NCBI RefSeq assembly: GCF_023115355.1
Contig: NZ_CP096019.1
Coordinates: forward strand, 1,488,001 to 1,552,000
DNA: 64,000 nt
Origin: Halocatena salina
Lineage (GTDB): Archaea > Halobacteriota > Halobacteria > Halobacteriales > Haloarculaceae
Direction: 5' to 3'
Made by a program: the position numbers and the translations under genes. How positions within the stretch are numbered: position 1 is the first letter of the stretch; every line of letters begins with the position of its first letter. The notes beneath the pieces were generated by a model. The model was given only the letters and a program-made list of their open reading frames with translations. It was not told the origin of the DNA and did no database searches. Positions 12,022 to 19,111 of this stretch are shown piece after piece.

Positions 12022-12049
12022 GAATATACCAAAGCTCTCCCGTATATTC
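12022..12049. promoter_or_regulatory. Inverted-repeat operator/promoter of the VapB gene
   Basis: GAATATAC at 12022-12029 and GTATATTC at 12042-12049 form a perfect 8-bp inverted repeat with a 12-bp spacer. The arms overlap TATA-like sequence upstream of the antitoxin start at 12001. This is where a dimeric AbrB-type repressor would be expected to bind. Confidence 0.65.
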
Positions 12050-12095
12050 ATCTGTATTCCCGTTCGAGCACTGCGACCCGGAACGCGCCTTCTTA

Positions 12096-13805
12096 TCACT
12101 CGATCGCTGCCAGATCGAACTCGAAGGCGGCGACGGGTAGTTCGAGATCGTGTTCGACGAGCACCGACGGATGGAGTTCTCCGATAACACCAGCGTGTTC
12201 CCCATCGAGCACCACCGAAGCGGTCCGTCCGTCGAGGAAGCTGGGATGGGCAGTCGGCGGCGTTTCGAGGGTCACACCGAGCGCGTCGGCGACCGATTGA
12301 AGGCGGGCTTTCGCGTCTTCGTAGCTGGCATCGGTGCGCGCGAGAACCGCCGCGACCGTCCGGCGTTCGTGGACCTTCGTCTCCTCACGTTCGTCGACGC
12401 GGGCGGACAGTCCGATCTCGGAGAGGTCCTGTGGATAGCTCCGGTGGGTGTTGTTTTCGAGTACCATCAGAAGCGATGGAAGCGCCCACGTTCGAACGAT
12501 GGTGTACTGCTCGCTGTACGGTTCAGTGATCATCGGCGGCCGATTGACACCGAACGCGTCGCTGTCGCCTGGATCGATCTCCACGTTCATCCGATCGAAA
12601 CATTCCTGTTCGCTTGAGAGGTGGAAGTTCAGCATGTCCTCGAAGCCCAGCCCGGCAAGCACGTCACGAACTGCGTCCTCTCGTCGTGTGCGGTCGTGAC
12701 AGCCGCCAATGGTGCTTACGTCGGGATAGCGTGGTTCGAGATCGTTGAAGCCGTAGGCCCGGCCGATGTCGTCGACGATGTCGATCGCGTGGAGCACATC
12801 GACCCGATAGGGCGGAACTGCGACCTCGTAGGTTCGATCGTCACCGATGTCGGCGTCGAGTCCAGCTCGTTCGAGGTAGTCGACCACGTTGTCCGTGCTG
12901 AGATCGATTCCGAGCACTGACTCGATGCGTTCGTGAGAGACGGTTTTGTGTGTAACCGAAAGGTCCGGACGGTCCAACTGTCGGTCGGGATAATCAACCG
13001 TAACGCGCTCGACACGACCACCACGCGCATCGAGTGCGTAGCAGATGATGGCACACATCTTGTCGATGGTCCATTGGTCGGTCCCGGTTAGTTCGATGAA
13101 CAGATCCCGGGAGTCGGTTGAGACCTCCGTCCGTCTGCCGTTGATAACCGGTGGGAACGAGAACAGCCCGATGTCGTCGTAGATCGCGGGATACCGCTCG
13201 TACTCCGTGACGAGTTCGGAATACGTCTGGCCGGTCGGATGATCCGAAAGCACGTCCGCAGGCGTGAGTTCGGCGTCGCTATCCAACGGAACGAATCGGT
13301 CGCCATCGGGTTCGACGCCTCGATACGTGATCGACTTCGCGCGACTGTCGCCGCCATGGTGTCCTTTGAGCATCGTGAGATCGTGAACCCCGATCGCTCC
13401 TTTCGCGCGTTGGCGACCCATCGTTGCGTGGAGTTTCTCCTGCAGTTGGATGAGAGACTGGAGTTCACCCTCGTGCATGTCGAGTCCACGGACGACCGCA
13501 CCGGTGACGTACGGGCGCTGTTCGGGAACGGATTCTTCGACTTCGATGACCCATTCGGAATCGTTGGTGGTCGGAACGTACACCCCTCGATCGTGGCCGT
13601 ACTGGTACCGGAGCGAACGCGCCACACCTTCGACGCTGAGACGGTCGAGTCGGTCGGGGGCGAACTCGAACTGGAGCTCACCCTCTTCAGTTTCTCCCTC
13701 GAACTCCAACCCCAACGCGAACAGATCGCGCTTTAACGCATCGTCATCTTTCTCGGTCGCGGCGAGCTGTCGGAGTTCGTCGGTGTCGATATCAACAACT
13801 GGCAT
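12096..13805 (-). CDS. pheT: Phenylalanine-tRNA ligase beta subunit
   Basis: A 569-residue subunit of the alpha2beta2 phenylalanyl-tRNA synthetase, archaeal/eukaryal type without the bacterial N-terminal extension. The order is N-terminal B1-like region, B3/B4-like domain (VTGAVVRGLDMHEGELQSLIQLQEKLHATMGRQR, about 80-115), B5 domain with DIDIVDDIGRAYGFNDLEP-like residues, and a C-terminal catalytic-like fold (EQYTIVRTWALPSLLMVLENN). Start and stop overlap with pheS as ATGA at 13803-13807, so they are translated together. No T-box-like leader is expected or seen. Confidence 0.95.
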   Translation of the reverse strand: MPVVDIDTDELRQLAATEKDDDALKRDLFALGLEFEGETEEGELQFEFAPDRLDRLSVEGVARSLRYQYGHDRGVYVPTTNDSEWVIEVEESVPEQRPYVTGAVVRGLDMHEGELQSLIQLQEKLHATMGRQRAKGAIGVHDLTMLKGHHGGDSRAKSITYRGVEPDGDRFVPLDSDAELTPADVLSDHPTGQTYSELVTEYERYPAIYDDIGLFSFPPVINGRRTEVSTDSRDLFIELTGTDQWTIDKMCAIICYALDARGGRVERVTVDYPDRQLDRPDLSVTHKTVSHERIESVLGIDLSTDNVVDYLERAGLDADIGDDRTYEVAVPPYRVDVLHAIDIVDDIGRAYGFNDLEPRYPDVSTIGGCHDRTRREDAVRDVLAGLGFEDMLNFHLSSEQECFDRMNVEIDPGDSDAFGVNRPPMITEPYSEQYTIVRTWALPSLLMVLENNTHRSYPQDLSEIGLSARVDEREETKVHERRTVAAVLARTDASYEDAKARLQSVADALGVTLETPPTAHPSFLDGRTASVVLDGEHAGVIGELHPSVLVEHDLELPVAAFEFDLAAIE

Positions 13806-15316
13806 CAGTAAGTCACCTCCGCAGTTCGCAGGAACTCAAGATCAGTGAGCGTCCCGTGGAGATCTCGGATGTCCTCAGCACCGGTGATGAGCATTGCGAG
13901 TCGTTCGAGCGCAAGTCCCCATGCCATCACATCACAGTCTACGCCAAGTGGTTCGAGTACTTCCGGGCGGAACAACCCACTATTGCCGATCTCGATGAGT
14001 TCACCCGTCGTCGGATGACGCCCGAACAGCTCGAAACTCGGCTCGGTGTAGGGGTTGTAGTGGGGTTTGAATCGGATGTCCGTGATCCCGAACTGCCGGT
14101 AGAACTCCGTGAACGTTCCCATCAGATCACGCACAGAAAGCTTCTCGGCCATCACCAATCCCTCGATCTGGAAGAACTCTAAGAGATGAGTCGCGTCGAG
14201 TGTGTCGTTTCGGTACGCCTTTTCGACGCTGAAATACCGCTGTGGTGGTTCGAAATCGCCAGCCGCTTCGCCAGCGAGATATCGCATCGATAGCGACGTT
14301 GTATGACCGCGCAGCGCGAGCTCTCGTGCGAAGTCCTCGTCCCACGGGGAATGATATCCCTCGCTCTCCTCGCCCACGCCGGTACGGTGGGCCGAACGGA
14401 CGCGATCGACAAGCTCATCTGGGAGATCATCGATGCGATCGGGATCCGAAAGCGCGAATCGACCCCAGTGGGTGCGTGCGGGGTGGTCTTGGGGCATGAA
14501 CAGCGCGTCGTTGATCCAGAAATCCGCGTCCACGTGCGGGCCGTCCATCTCGTTGAACCCCATTCCGACGAGTACACGCTTGACGCGGTTTGCGATCCGG
14601 CGTAGTACATGCGTTCGACCGCCGTGTATCGTCTCGGTGTCGGCCTCGACGTTGTACTCCGCAAAGTCGACATCCTGCCACTCCCCGCTCGCAAGCAGTT
14701 CCGGCGTGAGCTGGCCGACGGTGTCAGCCACCTCAATCCCCTCCATGAGCGCGGTCACCCCGTCGTCGGTGAGCGTGACCGATCTGGTGGTGGTTTCCTC
14801 GCGCACGAGCAGCTCTCGGCGTTCTAATGCTGCCAGTACGTCCGTCGAGATCCCGACGTCCGAATCCGAATCGATCGCCGATAACGCGGCGGCTTCGGCG
14901 TCCGAATCAGGGTCCTGATCGGGATCGACCGAAACGGAGCCGTTCTCGATCTCGCCGTATCCCTTGCGGGCGAAGTTCGACAGCGCGATCTCTACCGCCG
15001 AGCCGTCGAGATCCGCTGGATCAAGCAGTTCACCGATCGAAGTCGGCGTTTCTTCGGCACCGTGTTCGATGGCAGCCCGATAGAGCCGAACCTCGGGCAG
15101 TTTGTACTCGGCATACTGTTCGCCTTCCTCGGTCAGAGTGACGGATTCGGTCGTCTCCTCGGTCACATCGAGCAGACCCGCGTCAGCGAGTTCGAACGCT
15201 GCGCGAGTGATAGCCGTCTCGTTTTCGTCCGTTTCGACCGCGATCGCGGAGATCGACCGCGGTTCGGTCGCGCTCGCCGTTTCGAGTACGGCGACTTGGG
15301 TTCGTGGGAGTTTCAT
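13805..15316 (-). CDS. pheS: Phenylalanine-tRNA ligase alpha subunit
   Basis: The catalytic subunit, 503 residues, charging tRNA-Phe with phenylalanine. Residues 1 to about 200 hold winged-helix-like DNA/RNA-binding segments typical of archaeal PheS. The class II core follows: HPLSRVANRV-type region ILRRIANRVKRVLVGMGFNEMDGP (motif 1), PQRYFSVEKAYRNDTLDATHLLEFFQIEG (motif 2), and GLALERLAMLITG (motif 3). The ATG at 15316 (MKLPRTQVAVLE) is chosen; the frame remains open for 49 codons upstream but those residues are Arg-rich and not family-like. It is the first gene of the pheS-pheT operon. Confidence 0.95.
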   Translation of the reverse strand: MKLPRTQVAVLETASATEPRSISAIAVETDENETAITRAAFELADAGLLDVTEETTESVTLTEEGEQYAEYKLPEVRLYRAAIEHGAEETPTSIGELLDPADLDGSAVEIALSNFARKGYGEIENGSVSVDPDQDPDSDAEAAALSAIDSDSDVGISTDVLAALERRELLVREETTTRSVTLTDDGVTALMEGIEVADTVGQLTPELLASGEWQDVDFAEYNVEADTETIHGGRTHVLRRIANRVKRVLVGMGFNEMDGPHVDADFWINDALFMPQDHPARTHWGRFALSDPDRIDDLPDELVDRVRSAHRTGVGEESEGYHSPWDEDFARELALRGHTTSLSMRYLAGEAAGDFEPPQRYFSVEKAYRNDTLDATHLLEFFQIEGLVMAEKLSVRDLMGTFTEFYRQFGITDIRFKPHYNPYTEPSFELFGRHPTTGELIEIGNSGLFRPEVLEPLGVDCDVMAWGLALERLAMLITGAEDIRDLHGTLTDLEFLRTAEVTY

Positions 15317-15593
15317 GCGTTGTAGTGTCGTAGTCAGTGATTCGAAATCGGAATTGGTTTCGACCGCAATCCGCACAAGGCGTCGGTTTCGAGGTGTGTC
15401 GCATTTCCGCTCGACACCGCTCCACCGTCGCCTACGCGGAAAAAAAGCGACCCCCGAATCCAACGCGCGCTCGCCACCCGATAGCGGGATTCACTGGCAG
15501 GGGGTTCGATGCCATACGCGCCCTTGAACCACGAATACTGAAAAACGTTCTGGGTCGAAGCGACGGAACGCTCATACGGAGTACGAGTGAAAT

Positions 15594-16271
15594 CTATCCA
15601 TCATCAGAGAGCCATGTTTCAGGCATTTGGATGATGTAATGGCCGTTCTCCTGGAGGGCAATGATGTATTCCTCGCGGTCGTACAGTTCCATCAAGTTGA
15701 GTTCGTACTGTCCCGGTTCGAGGATTTTGATCGACTCGAACTGATCGTTGAGTTCCGCCCGAAGTTCCGCGAGATCTGGCTGTTCGCCGGTCGGCTCTCG
15801 AACGACACGACCGTTACTTGGTGGGGGATCAGAAGCGGGAGCCGATCGAGATGACTCTGATGAAGGGGTATCGGGTGTGTGAGGGGGAAGACTGTCGGAG
15901 GAAACGAACTCGGATCGAGCGGTCGCTTGGGCAGAATCCTCCGGTCCATCGGAAGGGTCCGGCTCGGTAGAATCGAGTACATCGGCGTCTCGCCCCTCGT
16001 CAGTACGCTCGGAGCGTACCTCGTCGGCCACCGGTGGATCCGACGAACCACTCGACATCAATCCACGGACGATCGAAGTCGCGCGACCGACACGCGTGCC
16101 GACAGCCCCTTCAGGCGGGTCCGGCGGCTCCTCGGCCACCGGAGCGTCCCCATCATCCACGTCGTCTGGTCGGAACTGAAACGTCGTTCCCCCACACTCT
16201 GGACAGCCCGAAAGCATCTCCTTCGAGCCATCCCCAAACACACAGCCGCAGTTAGTACACTGGTGTGGCAT
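15594..16271 (-). CDS. oapC: Origin-associated zinc-ribbon protein OapC
   Basis: A 225-residue protein. An N-terminal zinc ribbon has CTNCGC at about 5-10 and CPEC at about 23-26. A long low-complexity linker rich in Asp, Glu, Ser and Pro (about 40-165) follows, then a conserved C-terminal domain (AELNDQFESIKILEPGQYELNLMELY, ending in HYIIQMPE). In Haloferax volcanii the genes next to the major origin on the strand opposite orc1 are named oapA, oapB and oapC, and the order here matches. The biochemical role is unknown. The linker suggests a flexible tether between the metal-binding head and the C-terminal domain. Confidence 0.85.
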   Translation of the reverse strand: MPHQCTNCGCVFGDGSKEMLSGCPECGGTTFQFRPDDVDDGDAPVAEEPPDPPEGAVGTRVGRATSIVRGLMSSGSSDPPVADEVRSERTDEGRDADVLDSTEPDPSDGPEDSAQATARSEFVSSDSLPPHTPDTPSSESSRSAPASDPPPSNGRVVREPTGEQPDLAELRAELNDQFESIKILEPGQYELNLMELYDREEYIIALQENGHYIIQMPETWLSDDG

Positions 16272-16285
16272 TAGCGCTCGATTCG

Positions 16286-16660
16286 TTACTGTGTTACAAG
16301 GGCCTGGATCAAGTTTTCATCCTTGTGGAGCGTCTCGATACGGTTGGCCGGGCCAATAACGGTCAGTTTGTTCGGTGGATCACGACCAAAGAGCCGGCTG
16401 AAAAATCCAGGATTCGATTCTTGTTGTGGATAACTCTCGATTTCGATGCCGGTGAATTCATCGGGACTGATCTCGTTCATCGTCACCTCAATGAGCTTGG
16501 ATTCCTCGTCAGGCGAGAGCCCCTCTTCGAGAATAACAATGTTCCCCTCGCGGACGCCATCGAGAATGAGGCGGATCTTTTCCATGCTACGGAGACTTTG
16601 CATCCGCTCACGGCTAACGAGGTCGATCTGCACACCGTCTTCCGTCGTTATGTCAACCAT
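16286..16660 (-). CDS. oapB: Origin-associated DUF2073 protein OapB
   Basis: A 124-residue protein of the archaeal DUF2073 family: DGVQIDLVSRERM, MEKIRLILDGVREGNIVILEEGLSPDEESKLIEVTMNEI, and a C-terminal LTVIGPANRIETLHKDENLIQALV. The function is not established. It follows oapA closely: a GTG at 16669 would overlap the oapA stop (GTGA), but the ATG at 16660 is preferred because MVDITTEDGVQIDL fits the family N-terminus and GGTGA lies just upstream. Close packing with a GTPase suggests a partner or regulator of that GTPase. Confidence 0.85.
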   Translation of the reverse strand: MVDITTEDGVQIDLVSRERMQSLRSMEKIRLILDGVREGNIVILEEGLSPDEESKLIEVTMNEISPDEFTGIEIESYPQQESNPGFFSRLFGRDPPNKLTVIGPANRIETLHKDENLIQALVTQ

Positions 16661-16665
16661 CTGAT

Positions 16666-17916
16666 TCACCCGAAATGGTCCGCGATTTTGTCGTAGACTT
16701 CTTCCATATTGTCCCCTTCGAGAGCGGATAGAGGTACCACCTCGTGCTGTGGGAACGCGTTGACGATGCGCTGGACGCTCGCGTCGTCCAGATCGATCTT
16801 GTTGGCGAAGATCAACACCGGTAGATCTCGGCTCTCGATAATCCCGACGAGCATCGTATTGACCTGTGTGAACGGGTCCGTCGTGCTGTCGAGCACGTAG
16901 ACGACGCCGTCAACGTCCTCTCGAAGCCAGTGCATGGCTTCTGCAACGCCTTCGGTTGCCTCTCGAGACCGGCGTACGGCGTCCTCTTTGGTCATATCGT
17001 GTTCGAGGAATTCGTTGTAATCGACCTTCGTGGTCACCCCCGGTGTGTCGACGATATCGATGGTAACAGCCGATCCATTGCGTTCGATCTCGACGTTCTC
17101 CTTTCGGCGGGCTCGACGGGTTTCGTGAGGAACGTGGCTTTCGGGACCGACCGCGTCGCCCGTCCAATCCCGCGCAACGCGGTTCGCAAGCGTCGTGTTG
17201 TGAACGACAAGTCCATCAGACGTCGTGAACGTATGGTGTTCGGGAACGGTAAGATCGTAAATGGCACCGTCGTACTCCACCGTGTCGATCGAAACGACCG
17301 GCTCCCACACGATGTTCTCGCCGTGAGAGGTATCGACCGTCGACGAAACGGCCGTGTGTACACCACCGTCAGTCATAAACCGACTGCTAGTATCGGTTCC
17401 CCCACTGGACGACCAGCGATCGGAAGTGGTGAGGGGAGAGACAGTAGGGAAACGAGCGATGGGGGTTCCTACCGAAAGGGCTTGTGCCTGCTGTTGGGTC
17501 ACGTCGCCGTCCGATCGGACGATAAACGGATGTTCGGGGCTAACGACGACTGAACTTCCCGAACTAGTCCGGACGCGGTACATCTCACCTCGATATCGCT
17601 GACGAAACACGTGCGAGACGGTCGCCGGAACGATCGACAGCTCCCCGGTCAGCGCCGGTACACGGATCCCTGCTTCCGAACATTCGATCCATCGCTCGTG
17701 CGGTAAATCACTCACGTCAGGCGCGTCCGGACACGCCGTCCGCGCAGACGAGTAGATATCGTCGATCGATCGACGGGTACCGTCCCAAAGCAGTACCTCT
17801 TCGTCTGCCGCAAGACATTTTCCAGCGTTTGGCGGCCCGTAAATACCTATCCGCTTCGGTTCACTTCCCGAGAACAGCTTTGAAATGCTGTCTTTGATGC
17901 TCGCTATCAGACCCAT
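16666..17916 (-). CDS. oapA: Origin-associated Era-like GTPase OapA, interrupted by an intein
   Basis: The 416-codon frame encodes a 209-residue Era/Obg-type GTPase split by a 207-residue intein. Host part: N-terminal amphipathic start, then G1 P-loop GPPNAGK|TT split exactly after the Lys, G3 DTPG, G4 NKID in IFANKIDLDD, and G5-like SALEG near the C-terminus. The intein occupies residues 34-240. Before splicing the P-loop is disrupted, so GTP binding should depend on splicing. The ATG at 17916 has a TATA-like CTTAAGTA at about 17972-17980 upstream. It is the first gene of the oapA-oapB-oapC unit, diverging from the replication origin. Confidence 0.93.
   Translation of the reverse strand: MGLIASIKDSISKLFSGSEPKRIGIYGPPNAGKCLAADEEVLLWDGTRRSIDDIYSSARTACPDAPDVSDLPHERWIECSEAGIRVPALTGELSIVPATVSHVFRQRYRGEMYRVRTSSGSSVVVSPEHPFIVRSDGDVTQQQAQALSVGTPIARFPTVSPLTTSDRWSSSGGTDTSSRFMTDGGVHTAVSSTVDTSHGENIVWEPVVSIDTVEYDGAIYDLTVPEHHTFTTSDGLVVHNTTLANRVARDWTGDAVGPESHVPHETRRARRKENVEIERNGSAVTIDIVDTPGVTTKVDYNEFLEHDMTKEDAVRRSREATEGVAEAMHWLREDVDGVVYVLDSTTDPFTQVNTMLVGIIESRDLPVLIFANKIDLDDASVQRIVNAFPQHEVVPLSALEGDNMEEVYDKIADHFG
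17197..17817 (-). other. Mini-intein in the OapA P-loop
   Basis: 207 residues starting with Cys1 and ending with His-Asn, followed by Thr as the +1 nucleophile. Block A is CLAADEEVLLWDG. Block B is YRVRTSSGSSVVVSPEHPF, with the TxxH-like region reading SPEH. Blocks F/G are YDGAIYDLTVPEHHTFTTSDG then LVVHN. The centre (about 100-170 of the intein) is short, Ser/Thr-rich and lacks LAGLIDADG or HNH motifs, so no homing endonuclease remains. All splice-critical end residues are present, so it is predicted to splice. Confidence 0.93.
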
Positions 17917-18176
17917 CCTAACGCGCTCCTCCCACGGCCGTCGGCCGCGTATACCCGCAACTCTCCATCCGATGTACTTAAGCGTGCGTCAGACAACCAT
18001 ATCTTTGTTTTGGTATTATTTTTGCAACATCTCATAGTAGTATATTTTGGTTGGAGAGAACGCTATTAACTTGAGAGATGAAGTTGTCTTGACAAGTCGG
18101 GATCGACAGTATTGTTTGAGGTCACGGTTTGTTTTCTAATAGATACTCGATCGTTAAATGGTCGGGGGTCCCACTA

Positions 18177-18207
18177 ACCCCCCCCACCCCTTCGTTTCAA
18201 CTGGAAC
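18177..18207 (-). repeat. Origin recognition box ORB1
   Basis: On the minus strand, GTTCCAGTTGAAACGAAGGG followed by a run of G. This is the haloarchaeal ORB consensus with its G-string, bound by Orc1/Cdc6. It is identical in its first 20-plus bases to ORB2 but in the opposite orientation. Confidence 0.9.
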
Positions 18208-18478
18208 GCCTAGAAGGGTGGGTACCCTCTAGAAATAACGAATTTATAATGTCATCAAAAAATTAATTACTGTAGTTGGTACTGTATAACACAAAGAACT
18301 AGAACTAGATAGCGGAACTAGCAAACAAACTACCTAGAAACAAGCTAGTAACAGTAAAAACAGAATAAGTAGTTTCTTTTCTTATCCTACGGATGCATTT
18401 CTCAGGCCTTCCTATTAAAACTTCCGCTATACTAGTACTCGCTCCACGGTTCTCATTTCCGCCCTAGGCCTTGTACGG
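18208..18478. other. Replication origin: AT-rich DNA unwinding element
   Basis: About 270 bp, distinctly AT-rich and without genes, lying exactly between the inverted ORB1 and ORB2. It holds runs such as AAAAAATTAATTA (about 18257-18268), three AACTAG repeats (18297-18302, 18303-18308, 18316-18321) and several other CTAG tetramers. Inverted ORBs around an AT-rich core next to orc1/cdc6 is the established arrangement of haloarchaeal oriC. Confidence 0.9.
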
Positions 18479-18509
18479 GTTCCAGTTGAAACGAAGGGGT
18501 GGGGGGGTT
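18479..18509 (+). repeat. Origin recognition box ORB2
   Basis: GTTCCAGTTGAAACGAAGGG plus a G run, the plus-strand counterpart of ORB1. The two G-strings point away from the AT-rich core. Confidence 0.9.
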
Positions 18510-18540
18510 TGACGTGATATTCCGACACGATGTTCCGTAA

Positions 18541-18694
18541 TATCCCAACGTCACATCGTAGTATCCCAACGTCATATTCTCGTACGTCATGTTCTAGCTC
18601 ACATCCTCCACCGTGATCATCCATCAATCAGCGTGATCATCAGGCACCCCAGAGACTAGATCACCTACAGCTATATCTGGCTATATCACCTACA
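18541..18694. repeat. Short direct repeats between ORB2 and cdc6
   Basis: TATCCCAACGTCA occurs at 18541-18553 and 18562-18574 (21-bp period), with a degenerate third copy ending in TACGTCA at about 18590. CGTGATCATC occurs at 18612-18621 and 18632-18641 (20-bp period). ATCACCTACA occurs at 18660-18669 and 18685-18694. No gene lies here. They may be protein-binding sites of the origin. The remainder to 19,050 is AT-rich and gene-free. Confidence 0.75.
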
Positions 18695-18975
18695 ACTCAT
18701 TATACCTAGGATAGCTCCGACAGAAATCGATTTACCTTATGTATCCAATGTACCTTATATCACTGCCGAACCCTATCGAATCTCTAGGGGAAAATCAATA
18801 TCATCGTCTGTAAACCTGACCGTCTTTACAACTAGTAGTAGATAGAGTGAGATAATAGGAATACAGCGCGCACTGCATCTAGAAATACGACAATAGATAA
18901 CATGAAACGTTACGATTACCACAGCATGTTACACTACCTCATCCGTCCGAACCGCAACGTTTAATGGGAATCTCA

Positions 18976-19010
18976 CCCTCGTGTTCCCCTGCATCAGGTG
19001 GACACGAGGG
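18976..19010. repeat. Inverted repeat with ORB-like arms
   Basis: CCCTCGTGT at 18976-18984 and ACACGAGGG at 19002-19010 are perfect 9-bp complements. The arm ACACGAGGGG resembles the AAACGAAGGGG core of an ORB, so this could be a mini-ORB pair or a cruciform. It is 70 bp upstream of the third ORB. Confidence 0.5.
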
Positions 19011-19055
19011 GCAGCCTCCCCCCCTCGATAAACAGCGTTAGACACTCGAAATCGA

Positions 19056-19101
19056 TTATTATAACGAATGCGCGGATCGGTTCCACTTGAAATGGAGGGG
19101 T
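19056..19101 (+). promoter_or_regulatory. cdc6 promoter with overlapping ORB3
   Basis: The TATA-like TTATTATAAC lies at 19056-19065. GGTTCCACTTGAAATGGAGG (ORB-like, 19079-19101) covers the predicted transcription start and ends 10 bp before the cdc6 ATG. Binding of Orc1/Cdc6 here would be expected to repress its own gene. Confidence 0.75.
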
Positions 19102-19111
19102 GAACGAAGGA

